Positions 22,678-32,999 of a stretch of 64,000 nucleotides of DNA are shown here, piece after piece. How positions within the stretch are numbered: the stretch's first letter is position 1; the number at the start of each line of letters is the position of its first letter. Source of the DNA: Lineus longissimus (lineage: Eukaryota; Nemertea; Pilidiophora; Heteronemertea; Lineidae); contig NC_088314.1 in NCBI RefSeq assembly GCF_910592395.1, forward strand, positions 12,956,001 to 13,020,000, in the 5' to 3' direction. Position numbers and translations under genes: made by a program. Under the pieces are notes generated by a model that was not told the DNA's origin, did no database searches, and saw nothing but the letters and a program-made list of their open reading frames with translations.

Positions 22678-24882
22678 ATGAGGACAAAGGCGAGGAGATT
22701 GATAGGAAAACGGGGTTCTCCGAGGCGTGCTAGGGCATCGAATGCAGCAATGAGAACAATGTTCAAGAGCGGACACGTGCGGAGTGGAGGTGTCGAGGTG
22801 GTGAGCGACGACGAACGAGAAGTAGGCCTACAACCCGCATGGAGACGACTCACGCCCCAGGAGTACGGACAGGTCACAACGATGGGACACGACGGCAAAA
22901 GACACATACCGGATATTAATAACCGTACTGCCAAGAATGTCAACTTACTACGGCTGAACATGAAGGAAGACACTGATGATGAGATGGAGATACCAGATGA
23001 GACCATGGAGCATGATCACGAGAGTTTCGTTGTTCAGACAACCAAACTGATGGATGTGCTCAACGACGTTAACAGGGCCCATAGCGAATATCACGTGAAC
23101 TGTCAGCCGATATTCAAATATGGAGAGGTACGTAAGCAGGGGGTGTGTTGTTCAGTCACTGTGGTGTGTAAAAACTGTGGTTTTTATTCGAAATTGTATA
23201 AACTTTTTGAGGACATAGACACTGGCAAGCGCGGACGAAAAGCCGCTCTTCCAAATGTTGCATTACAGATTGCGTTGCAGGACACAATGATTGGCAACGA
23301 GAGTATGAGTTACACACTGAGCATGATGGGAATCCCGCCCCCCTGTAGGAGTATCATGCAAAAGCAGGCAAATAAGGTTGGTGATGAAACAGTTAAAATG
23401 AATGTGGCCGATATGGCAGACATACGCGAGAACTTGAAAAGGATACTGCGCCTAAGAAATCAGGACGACACAGGAATCAATGTCCAAGCTGATGGACGCT
23501 ATAATAGTTTACACCTCACTTCGAGGAACAAGATGGGCCGTTGTGCGAGCACAATGACTGGATTATGTGTTGAAAATGTGACAGATGAACACAAAATCAT
23601 TGACATTGAGGTTAAAACAAAACTCTGCTGGATAGGGGCTGCAATGCGGGCGAAAGGTTTTGAAGTTAAATGTGGTGCCACTGGCACAAATGTTGACGAA
23701 CGACACTCGAAGTGCACGGCTAACTTTCCTGAAGCAGATGCATTCAGAGAATATGATCTTGGGGTTGCATTTGCCGAGACTTTTGAGAAACAGGGCCTAC
23801 ATGTAGAACATTTGACTACAGATGGTGATTCCAGTTCATTCAAAGGGTTAACTGATGCAACAAAAAAGCTCTTCGGCGGCTTGTTCACGGTGAAGCATCA
23901 ACTTGACTCTATACATTTGCATCAAGCCCAGACGCGTGCAGGACATAGAGCTGAATTCAGTAAAGGTATGTTCCCGGGACGTACTGCTGAGGAGAGAACA
24001 CTGTTAAAAACAACGTTTCTGAATGATCTTAGGGTAAGGTCATCCAAGATTTTGCAATCTCTATTCAAGCGCTGCAACGGTGATCTTGAGAGGATCATGG
24101 GATACCTGTATGACACTGTTGCCTGTGTTGTGAACTGTTATGGTGGTGATTGCACTGGTTGTCCACAGAACGAATTCTCACTGTGCTCAGGCACAACTGG
24201 TTCTTGGTGGCACAAATCAACACGATGGTCATCTTACGGTGAGATTCCCAAGTTTAAAATGACAGTGATTGACAAGAACTTGGTACATCTCGTTTTGGAG
24301 GTATGCCTTAGTAAAGGAGCGTTGCAACAGCTGAGTCTTGGCGTGACAACCCAGGGGGTCGAGTCCAAGAATCGAGGTCTGTCGGCCAGCGATCCTAAGA
24401 TTGTGACCAGGAGCAGGAACTCAACCCCTCGTATCCATTCAGCAGCCCACAGAATGAACCATAACATAGCCGAGAGCGGGCGACGGAAACTAAAGTGGTT
24501 CAACATCGAAGTCGATACTTGTTGCCGCCCAATGAAAGCACTGGACAGAATTGCAATGAACAGGCAGTACACAGTCAGGTACCAACGGAGTGCTAGACAC
24601 CAGAAGTTAGCTGGTGTTTTGAAAAACATCAGGGCAACAGATTACTTCACGAAAAAGAAAAACAAAACCAGGGGTGGTGACTACAAGAAACATGTGATGA
24701 TAACAATGCCGGACTTGCGAAGGAAGGCTGTCAAGAAGGCTGTTGCACGACGAGACAGACCGCCTGTACCAGAGTGGAAATGTCTCGACCCAAACAGCAG
24801 AAACTACGACCACTCCTACTTTCGGCGATCCTTCAAGATCCAACCAGCCACCAAGACATCCAAGAGGTTGCCATCGCGGTAA
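22678..24882 (+). CDS. Mutator-like / Kolobok-like transposase
   Basis: An intact 734-codon frame. The N-terminus is basic (RRLIGKRGSPRRARAS). Residues about 150-260 hold a Cys-rich module (VRKQGVCCSVTVVCKNCG) and GRKAALPNVALQIALQ, as in the large invertebrate family with a Mutator-like transposase domain. Next come NVQADGRYNS (probable first catalytic Asp), a conserved block with TGLCVEN, KLCWIG and HSKCTAN, then TTDGDSSSFKG (second Asp, DGDS motif) and a helical C-terminus. It would cut and paste the surrounding element at its GAGACAAG ends. The exact superfamily is uncertain: Kolobok elements duplicate TTAA, while this insertion shows TTTA. No introns are evident. Confidence 0.8.
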   Translation: MRTKARRLIGKRGSPRRARASNAAMRTMFKSGHVRSGGVEVVSDDEREVGLQPAWRRLTPQEYGQVTTMGHDGKRHIPDINNRTAKNVNLLRLNMKEDTDDEMEIPDETMEHDHESFVVQTTKLMDVLNDVNRAHSEYHVNCQPIFKYGEVRKQGVCCSVTVVCKNCGFYSKLYKLFEDIDTGKRGRKAALPNVALQIALQDTMIGNESMSYTLSMMGIPPPCRSIMQKQANKVGDETVKMNVADMADIRENLKRILRLRNQDDTGINVQADGRYNSLHLTSRNKMGRCASTMTGLCVENVTDEHKIIDIEVKTKLCWIGAAMRAKGFEVKCGATGTNVDERHSKCTANFPEADAFREYDLGVAFAETFEKQGLHVEHLTTDGDSSSFKGLTDATKKLFGGLFTVKHQLDSIHLHQAQTRAGHRAEFSKGMFPGRTAEERTLLKTTFLNDLRVRSSKILQSLFKRCNGDLERIMGYLYDTVACVVNCYGGDCTGCPQNEFSLCSGTTGSWWHKSTRWSSYGEIPKFKMTVIDKNLVHLVLEVCLSKGALQQLSLGVTTQGVESKNRGLSASDPKIVTRSRNSTPRIHSAAHRMNHNIAESGRRKLKWFNIEVDTCCRPMKALDRIAMNRQYTVRYQRSARHQKLAGVLKNIRATDYFTKKKNKTRGGDYKKHVMITMPDLRRKAVKKAVARRDRPPVPEWKCLDPNSRNYDHSYFRRSFKIQPATKTSKRLPSR

Positions 24883-24944
24883 GAAAACTTTCAAATGTCA
24901 ATTCAATATAATGATATTTTCTTTCAACTTCAACATATAGCTTA

Positions 24945-25323
24945 CCAGGAAAAATGCATTTAGGACGGTTGCCATGGCCTGCACAGACTTTCTTGGCATT
25001 GCACCTTTTTCTACTTTGATTGACCCTTCCTCTTTCTATTGTCAAGTGCTCGACTTTCACGCACAGAGGATTATGACAAAGATGACTTATATGATAACCT
25101 GCGCCAGTTTTGAATTTCAATTCATCATGGTCACACAAAAACATTGCCCGGTGTGCCGTCATTGTGACCGGCTTATCCAAAAAACTTACTTTAACAAACC
25201 CGTATGTTACCCCCCTCTTTTTTTGTTTAGCCCCCTCCCAATTCAAACAAAAACCATTACTTTTAGTCTTTGCTAATATTCTTGCTCGTAATTCAGATAC
25301 TTTTCTCTTGAATTCACCTGCTG
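24945..25323 (-). CDS. His-Me-finger (I-PpoI-like) endonuclease exon
   Basis: A minus-strand exon bounded by a TTTTTTTATTTCAG acceptor (25324 side) and a GTAAGC donor (24944 side), inside an open frame reaching 24833-25426. It encodes FCLNWEGAK, a TYGFVKV strand, then ISHLCHNPLCVKVEHLTIE, a spaced N-x3-R, and C-x-n-CAGH. This is the zinc-binding loop and catalytic His of His-Me-finger homing endonucleases of the I-PpoI type. In that family the His activates water for DNA cleavage with one metal. The gene converges on the transposase and shares its element. Upstream and downstream exons were not identified, so length is uncertain. It may be a second mobility protein or a captured host-type gene. 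Confidence 0.65.
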
Positions 25324-25708
25324 AAATAAAAAAATTAGTGAAAGCTTGGTACCCTGCCACCCAGCGTGCTCTGTGCCCGACACCTCCCAAAATGAAAATA
25401 ACATGCAAAACAATCAACACTTTCATTACTATTCACAATTGATGATTGTTATGAAACATATCTAGCCCAAAAAAGTAGAAAAATTTGAAATTATTTGAAA
25501 TTTTTGAAAATTTCAATTTTTGGCATTTTCACTTAAAAGCCCTGTAGGCCAGGGAGGGTTAAATTTGAGAATTTTCTTATTTTCCACATTTTCCAATTTC
25601 AATGATATGTCCACACATTCTCAACACATTTCAGCCAATTCAAACGGTTTTTGTGGATTTCAGAGCTCATTTACTATTTTTGACCTGTAACCCAAAACCC
25701 TCTAAATA

Positions 25709-26140
25709 GAGACAAGACCACAATTGATTTTCCAAGCCATTTCCAGTTATTTAAAATGCCCGCCATCAAAGAATGCGTGGAGCTGTGAAACTGAAATTCG
25801 GATATGATATACGGGTTAGTTTTGCGAGTAACTGGTGCGATGGAAATTGGTGATTGACCACGGAATTTTTTTTTTAAATTGACAAGTTTGACACAAGTGG
25901 ACATTTTTACCCATTTCGGCCATTTTTACTCCAAATTTGAACCACCCCCCCTATGGCCAGGTTGTCAAAATTCAAAATTATTTTTTTTACCAAACAATTT
26001 ATTTATATCTGTAGACTTGCCACAGCAAATATTTTTTCAATACCTCTCCAAATATGTACTTGAGAGTAAAAAACATGCACTCGTCTAATAGATAGGCCTG
26101 GACCCTCCAACCTATCAATATTCATTAGTGGTCTTGTCTC
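25709..26140. repeat. Right terminal module of the DNA transposon
   Basis: 432 bp, same orientation as the left module and nearly identical to it, ending at GTGGTCTTGTCTC and followed directly by the TTTA target duplication. Confidence 0.9.
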
Positions 26141-26231
26141 TTTAGAATTTGAGAGGCGAAGTGTGGGGGCTTGAGGCGGCTATTTCACTGACGAACTAGC
26201 TCTACAGAATCTCCATCTGGCGATCCTTCAC

Positions 26232-26250
26232 CATCCCACTTCTGACACCA
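26232..26250 (-). promoter_or_regulatory. Primer binding site of the gypsy element
   Basis: On the minus strand, TGGTGTCAGAAGTGGGATG follows directly after the CA end of the 5' LTR. This is the usual tRNA-primer site of Mag/SURL-like elements. Confidence 0.8.
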
Positions 26251-26356
26251 TGTTACGAGTCCGTGAGCTAGATAGGGCTCGTATTGATTGAGACGACTCA
26301 GTGTTGGTGCAAATACGTTTATTACCAACTACTGAATATAGAGGGGGACACAACTC
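26251..26356 (-). repeat. 5' LTR of the gypsy element, U3-truncated
   Basis: 106 bp matching 16791-16896 with two differences. The outer 28 bp present in the 3' LTR are missing; the sequence passes directly into ISXO2-like coding DNA at 26357. The element therefore lost its outer 5' end, probably in the same deletion that removed the middle of the host transposase gene, and no target duplication can be read. Confidence 0.85.
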
Positions 26357-27073
26357 TTAAGAACCACGGCATCGCAAACTTCCCGACAAAACATTGACCA
26401 ATCCACAGCTGTATGTGAAGCAATCCCCAACTCGTGTATCATCTCATCTTCGGGCCAACCTCTCGACCATGCATACGTTATGCGCAGGATTTCAGCTACG
26501 GTCATGTTTGACTTCGAGAACCAGCTACCCTTCCGTATCGAACAGAATTCATTGCATTGAATACCCTTCCTCATCCGTCTACAACTCCAGAGCTGTCCAT
26601 CAGATGACGCCTTTTTGCCGGAGTCTTTTGTAAGTTTCATGTTCATCCCACACTTGCGGCAGATCCTCGAAGTAGCCAGAATTCCTTAAAATAATAATAT
26701 ATATAGTTACTTAAAGTGCCGAATAGGGTTACGGTATGACGTATTCATCTGCTAAATGTGGCCCCGGTTGCCACAAAGTACACGATATATCAAATGCCGG
26801 TCACTCAAGATAACAATTTATGACTTAGGGTGTAGACCCTTCAGGTGTCCCACGGGGCCGATGGACATGACGTCGCACTTCAGTTTCATATCATTCTTCA
26901 ACTAGACTAGATGTAAAACATTTACGAAATATTATTAAGTACTAGTAATTACCTCTCTCCATCAACCAGCTGAAGGTGGTGTGTTTGTCAAAAAGGATTT
27001 CTGCATTCAATCGAGTGAAAGTAATGTGCTTTTGTGGTATGCGCGTGACATTGTAGCTTTCCTCCCAAACTTT
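26357..27073 (-). pseudogene. ISXO2-like transposase, N-terminal exons
   Basis: Two exons are readable on the minus strand. Exon 26953-27073 (HTTFSWLMER, donor GTAATT) joins in phase to exon 26357-26684 (acceptor TTTTAAG). The second starts GILATSRICRKCGMNM and continues to GQLWSCRR, a zinc ribbon, followed by SIRKGSWFSKSNM and FCREVCDAVV. This order matches the N-terminal half of metazoan ISXO2-like transposases. The coding sequence stops at the truncated gypsy LTR; its C-terminus is at 16546-16790. The catalytic middle is absent. An exonised, intron-bearing copy suggests a domesticated or old element before the gypsy landed. Confidence 0.7.
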
Positions 27074-27855
27074 TGAACAAGCTATAGTGGACGGCTAAGT
27101 ACAAGTGTATAATGGGCCTTAGCCCATGGATTGGTATTTTAATCGGAAAGAAAAGGGGGCGCATGATCCTTGCATTCGTTTTTCTCCGCCCAAGTTTTAT
27201 TGTACTTTTCTTATTGTCACATGGCCACGTAACATTCACTTTGGAATATGGTACCCGTTTCTTAGAATTTGCTCAAGGGCTAATCCTTACACTTTATGTT
27301 CCGGTTATGCGCGCCTTATGGTTATAAAAAAAGGTCACTTTTGCACCCACCATAACGCCACGAGTCGACGAGGAGACACATCTGAAGTCATGGCGTTCAA
27401 AACTCCAACCTTCAAGCGAGAAGAAGTCTTGAAGACATACAAAGTGGCCTTCAAAAACGCGGTTTCGTGGGAAAACATTTTACCTCCCCCGATGGACCAA
27501 TTTCTCACGAAGTTTGAGAAGGGGTGTGGCTGGGATAGTAGTCCTAGGGCTGATAGTCCGTGTAACAATAGCCCGCATTGCTAAATGTTTTGGTTAGGGT
27601 TAGCGGTACAATAGATCATGCTGCTTAATTGGTCAAATACAATGCTACCGGACTATGACTCCAGGGGGACTATATCCGCTGTCACAGGGGAACAATTGCT
27701 CCAAGGACTTGGTAATTAATACCCTCATGTGTTTGACCGGTTGCCTTTGTGGACCAAAAAGTCAGGTATGTACAGCATCTTTATACTCCTTTATACTTGG
27801 ATATTTGCTAAATATATAAGAAAACCTATTGGTCGCCTTTTCATTTCTTCTTCAG
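27074..27855 (+). other. Upstream region of DUF3987-like gene
   Basis: A short plus frame from ATG 27390 to 27584 (FKREEVLKTYKVAFKNAVSW) could be a 5' exon of the downstream gene, but no clean donor is visible and it ends in low-complexity residues. Otherwise nothing is recognised. Confidence 0.3.
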
Positions 27856-30142
27856 GTACAGTCTCATGACGGCTCCTTCTCAACAAGTATGAATATGTAC
27901 ATCATTTCGGGTCTGGACATTGGTGGCGGAAAAAGTAATGTATTTTCGAAAGTTGCGGAACCGGTAGTGGATTTCTTCGTGGAAACGTACGATCGCAATA
28001 TACATCTGCAGTCGTACACTGGTGCTGGCATTCAAGTACATCAGAATAAGAACCAGGGGTATGGGTTCATTACAGCAGATGAAGGAGCCAAGTTATTATC
28101 AGCACTGAGAGGGAAGGAGGCACGTGGTGACGGGGAGCGCGCGTTGTAATGCAAGATGTGGGGAGGTAAAGGGGATGGCATAAACTTGAGTCCTGGGGAA
28201 CGCTCTTTCAAGGCCACGTCGATGTCGGTGCACATCCCCATACAGCCAGGGCCATTACTTTCAGAACTAGCGATGTTGTCGACCTGCCAAGATGGTCTCA
28301 TTGACAGGTTCCTCATCACAGCGATGAAGCCAGCCTTGCACAAAGCCAAGGTGGTAAGACAAAACTTCAAGGAACTGAAAGAAGACGGCAAGACTGACTT
28401 TATTGTGCCAATGCGCAATATATATGAAGAACACAAGGACGGCCAGACATACAAGCTGGAAGAGGCGGCCCAAGAATTATTTGATGACATCACAGATGAA
28501 TATGTGGCATTGATCAACCAACAGTATGATTCCCAATCTGGTGAGTTATCATCCTATTAAATTAAGATGCTAGGAATCGCGATATAACGTACATCTTCCT
28601 CATTTTACTCAGGATGAAGAATGTAAACTTAGCAGCGAACATTACACAGCTCATTAGGGTTCGACGTAGACGGCTAATATCTAAAAACCTTGTTTTATGT
28701 TATACCTTTCCCAAAACCATGACATGAACTGATCATTATATGAATACTCATTTCAGGTGAAAATGAGGCAACACAGTTTCCATGCACACAAGACAGGGCG
28801 GTTCCCATGACAACGAACAAGGACACGGTCCACATAATGAAATTAAGCGGCATCATTCACGTCATTGGCCACGTCATAACCACATGGGTAAATAAGGAAG
28901 AGGCAGGAAATATCCCCCCAACCATCAGCATCCACACAATCAGAGCAGCACAATTGTTGTACGGAACATTAATTGCACTTACACCACCACATTGCCGCGA
29001 CAAATTGGTTCGGCAATCCATTGCCGATACAAATTGCCGAGCGAATTTGTCCCACCAAGCTTGATGGTCCAAATTCGCCCGGCTTGTTAAAAGTTCGGCT
29101 TTGTCGTGGTGTAAGCGCAAATGGATCGGCAATTAGCTAGTTAGATGGTTCGGCTCCAGGCGGCGCTTTCGAAATGGCGCTTTCTGCCAAGGCTTTCCGC
29201 GTTCGGCTTATTGTTTGCGCGCCATCTGTAGCCGGATTTTATAACTAGCTGCAGCGCTGGTGTAAGCGCTTGGTGGATTTTCGATGGTGCGGCATTGGTT
29301 CCCGAACCAAGATTGGTGGTCCATTTTCAGGTGGTGTAAGTGCGGCTATAGGCTCAACAAAAACATACGTTTATGCAGGTCAAATAATGTACTATTTCAT
29401 TTTAATTGCTAATAAAATCATAAATGCCGTCCGTGGTACTAACTTTCATATCTTATTGAGAAGTCTGCACACAGGAGATATACTGGTATAGGCCTACTCG
29501 TCGGCAATGTGTTAGATATTGAGTATCGAGATATATTTTTTTCAGGCACTCTTCAGGGTTGGTAGGTCGGACACCACACACCTGTCGACTACTAAAACTT
29601 TACGTGAAAAGATAATGAGAACTATATGCAGACGACCAGGACCCTTGACAACAACAACAGAGGTGCAAAAATGTGTACACGGCTCACAGATTGTTCACCT
29701 AAAAGGTACTGTATATTGCTCTTTTATCCATCCATGCATAGAGGCAGTATGTTTAAACCCATTCGATATAACTCATAGATCTTGTCGAAAAAGGCTATGT
29801 AGCCATATAATAATCTATACCCTATACCCCTCATTCTCTATTTGTTAAGTCCTTGGGAATAAAACCTCCCCTAATGGACCTTGTCATAACGAATGCTTAC
29901 GGTGATATAAAACTTTTATAATATCATTTTGTTCATATACCTACAATACTATAACATTATTTCCAGATGAGATAGACAAGATGTCAAAAGACGGTGTCTT
30001 CACCTATATGACCACGGAGGACAGGTGGAAGACGACGGTGATCTTCAAGCCCTGGCCTGGTTCTCTTACGGACAAGTCGACTATTATATCTCAAGGGGGG
30101 TCACGATGGATGCATACACTGGAGCTTTCAATGACACCGTAA
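27856..30142 (+). pseudogene. DUF3987-like (primase/helicase-related) gene, broken
   Basis: Four exons are readable: 27856-28540, 28757 to about 28974, 29546-29705, and 29967-30142 (stop TAA 30140). Exon 1 has a degenerate P-loop (SGLDIGGGKSNVF), then IPIQPGPLLSELAM and DGLIDRFLITAMKPAL, the layout of DUF3987 proteins (IQP, DG-x2-RF). Exon 2 has the helical HVIGHVI...IRAAQLLYG segment. An in-frame TAA at 28147-28149 interrupts exon 1, and a 369-bp MITE sits at the end of exon 2, so this copy is probably non-functional. DUF3987 domains are mostly known from phage and plasmid primase-helicase proteins; the role of metazoan copies is unknown. Family assignment is moderate. Confidence 0.5.
28975..29343. 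mobile_element. 369-bp MITE
   Basis: GCACTTACACCACC (28975-28988) and its exact complement GGTGGTGTAAGTGC (29330-29343) bound a sequence rich in TTCGGC and TGCCG motifs, unlike its surroundings. No clear target duplication. It lies at the 3' end of DUF3987-like exon 2 and may have displaced the splice donor. Confidence 0.75.
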
Positions 30143-30585
30143 AGATGACACCCAGACTGTCAGCCATTTGCATGGAGCATCACCCGCATGCCGATATGTT
30201 GGACACCATCCTCGACACTCCAACGCAGTCCTCTCAAGACACCCAATCGTCTGAGGCAACCATGCAGCCATCAGCCGGACCAAGTACAAGTGGAGCAGCA
30301 ACCGCCAGTGCATCAGATACGGACTGATAACGATAGGCCGTATCAGACGATACCTATGTCATTTTATCATCTTACATTCACTATGTACGTGTTTAGCTGT
30401 GTGATGATGATGATGAATGTAGTAGGACGATGTTAAATTTAGCCTGATATTATAATGTTTGTATTGAGCATGTGTGACGTGGTACATCATGGAGGTGTAA
30501 CTATATATGTTGGGAGGAAATAAATAATAGTTTTGACAATAGAATACGTTTCGTGTCATACTTATACCATTTAAAAATCAACCAA

Positions 30586-30591
30586 CCCACC
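30586..30591. repeat. Polinton target-site duplication, left
   Basis: CCCACC immediately before the element; identical to 54971-54976. Six bases is the duplication length known for Polintons/Mavericks. Confidence 0.93.
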
Positions 30592-31896
30592 AGTAGTAGG
30601 TATAATGTCCCTTTCAACGCCCGAAATACGAGGCCCAAAGTCCGAGGGTCCCGGGGCGTTGAAAGGTGCATCATTGACGCCCGCGACAAATGCCCTCCCG
30701 TGATATTGTGCTTGAAGAATTTTTTCCGCGCTTCGTGTAAGCGCTCAAAAATTCGGCGCTATCCGTCTGCGCTGTCCACGGGAGTGCATTCGTCGCGTAG
30801 CAGAGTACAAGCAGCCCGATGCCGCAACGAGCACAGATTAATGTGCACTCTTATTCGCGCTGCTCCTGAGGTTTTACGGGCTGCTGTCAAAAGCCGAGCG
30901 GAGCGAAGAATGTGGATCAATTAGGGTCTCCACCATCGGGGAAATCTGTTCGGGGCAAATAGCCTACTGAAGCATTTTGTTGCTATAACTGGGATGTTAT
31001 CAGTGTCTAGGCAATCCTTGTCATTGACTATGCATAGAGACTGCTCATCCTAGCTAAAATTATGACGCGAATTGCCTCGACTCGTCGCCACATTTTAGGG
31101 GTCCCGTCTCCTCAATGTCCGTTTAGCTCCAAAGCAACGAGGTCTGTACATGTCCTCTAGCTTCGTCTCGCATGGTGGCCGGGTTCGTATAGCGCGGGAA
31201 GAGCAGGACAGGACAACTCTCCGATCCACCATTGGGAAAGTCTGTTCGGGGCAAATAGCCTACTGAAGCATTCTGTTGCTATAACTGGGATGTTATCAGT
31301 GTCTAGGCAATCCTTGTCATTGACTCTGCATAGAGACTGCTAATCCTAGCTAAAATTATGACGCGAATTGCCTCGACTCGTCGCCACATTTTAGGGGTGC
31401 CGTCTCCTCAATGTCCGTTTAGCTCCAAAGCAACGAGGTCTGTACATGTCCTCTAGCTTCGTCTCGCATGGTGGCCGGGTTCGTATAGCGCGGGAAGAGC
31501 AGGACAGGACAACTCTCCGATCCACCATCGGGAAAGTCTGTTCGGGGCAAATAGCCTACTGAAGCATTCTGTTGCTATAACTAGGATGTTATTCCTTGTC
31601 ATTGACTCTGCATAGAGACTGCTCATCCTAGCTAAAATTATGACGCGAATTGCCTCGACTCGTCGCCACATTTTAGGGGTGCCGTCTCCTCAATGTCCGT
31701 TTAGCTCCCAAGCAACGAGGTCTGTCCTCTTCGTCTCGCATGGTGGTCGGGTTCGTATAGCGCGGGAAGAGGAGGACAGGACAACTCTCTTGCGCCACCC
31801 TTTTCCTGATGGGAGGGTGGATATTTTGACATGCACATGAAGAAAGAATAACTCATATACGACGTATTTGTGATATGAAAAAACACTTTTATTTCT
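30592..31896. repeat. Left terminal inverted repeat, 1305 bp
   Basis: The first 338 bp, a 296-bp module and an inner ~75 bp match the reverse complement of 54233-54970. The left copy is longer because the 296-bp module occurs three times in tandem. A 74-residue frame shared by both TIRs reflects TIR identity and is not called as a gene. Confidence 0.92.
30930..31797. repeat. 296-bp module in triplicate inside left TIR
   Basis: Copies start at 30930, 31226 and 31522, an exact 296-bp period for the first two. The third has small deletions (GTGTCTAGGCAA region lost). The right TIR has a single copy (about 54337-54632). Confidence 0.92.
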
Positions 31897-32999
31897 GTTG
31901 TCTTTTCACATCGTTTTGTTAGATTTTTCTTCATGCATAACATTTTTATATGCTTAAAGACCCAGGCGCGTCCGACCAAAAATGCAGTTTTAGACATGCT
32001 TATGCATTTTTATTCTGTTTCCCTGATTGGGTTTTTGATGACGACAACACATGTACATTGTATGTGTGCCCGGGCTGAGAGTTTGCTTAACTCACTATAT
32101 AGAGGAATACATCTTATTCTTAATGCTCTTGGTCTACGTACATGTTCACCGCTCGAGTATACGCGTTTTATTTTTATAAACGCCCTATAGAATGTTTAAT
32201 ATATTCCGATTCTAAAATCAACACTCAATGGAAGATGCCTGCCGTACATGGCGCATTTTGCTATGTTTTTCGGGAGAAGCTCACCCGTCATGAAAATAAT
32301 TGTCTCAAGTTGGCTATGCTTATAATATAAAGTTGGTCGGCATTTTCCATTGATCTTTGTTATACAAGAGTATACCTTTCTTATGAAGGTCTATAAGAGT
32401 ATACGATGGCCTGTATATATTTGCATTCAATATTTTTGTGTTAAATAAGCACCATCATAATGAAACTGATGATGAAGCTACTGTTATTCTGAGTCTAGAA
32501 TGCAGCAATGAAGGATGTCTGAAGCGGCGTTGCTTTTTCCTAATACGCTCCGATGTTTTGCGGGAACAATCTCCCGATCTTTAGCGTGACAATTTTAGCG
32601 TCTGATCGACTGCATCCTTCACAACAGCAGAGGTAAGAAACATTTCATTTTCTTCATCGGTCTTACTCTTTTGACATTTACATAAGTTGCATAGTAAGCA
32701 ATGAAACCTATATCGGGGTTTCAGATGAGCTCTAAATAAACCGTTAAAAACCACACGCGTGCAACTATCTAATTCGTTAATTATTTATTTTTTTAGGAAA
32801 TTGCTAATCAGTTCGTCAAAAAAAAAATAAAAAATTACTCAATTTAAAAATCTATACTTGCTCGCGTATGGTCTTTACATGCATTCAGCCAACAAGTTCT
32901 ACAAATAATATTCATTTTACAAGAAGAGATACACATTATTAATGGATACATGATGCGCTTGTTATATATGCTGTCAGTCTGCCCCATACAATATCTCTT
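31897..32999. other. Non-coding left interior of the Polinton
   Basis: No gene seen. About 32225-32300 and 32510-32590 are diverged copies of one another (GAAGATGcCTG, TTGCTaTGTTTTtCGGGA, CTCCCG), and GAGTATAC occurs twice near 32369 and 32398. It may hold the 3' ends of the leftward transcripts. Confidence 0.45.

Larger units (their letters stand above)
21520..26140. mobile_element. 4.6-kb DNA transposon with terminal direct repeats
   Basis: 4621 bp inserted in the gypsy leader. The outer ends are GAGACAAGACCAC and GTGGTCTTGTCTC (13-bp inverted), flanked by TTTA at 21516-21519 and 26141-26144, a perfect 4-bp duplication. Each end is a 431/432-bp unit (21520-21950 and 25709-26140) in direct orientation, about 99% identical, and each unit alone carries both 13-bp inverted ends. 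The core encodes a Mutator-like/Kolobok-like transposase (+) and a His-Me-finger endonuclease (-). The arrangement resembles a composite transposon built from two MITE-like modules. Confidence 0.82.

Noticed and set aside
21520-26140. Assignment of the DNA transposon firmly to Kolobok
   Set aside because: Kolobok duplicates TTAA; here the flanks are TTTA on both sides. The DGDS-type transposase is compatible, but the superfamily stays open.
30025-30327. 100-residue Ser/Thr-rich plus-strand gene
   Set aside because: The splice-consistent frame of the DUF3987-like gene passes through the same bases in another phase, so this is a shadow frame.
30703-30924. Protein gene in the TIRs (identical 74-residue frames at both ends)
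   Set aside because: The identity follows from the TIR duplication itself. No domain or start context, and composition is that of GC-rich non-coding DNA.
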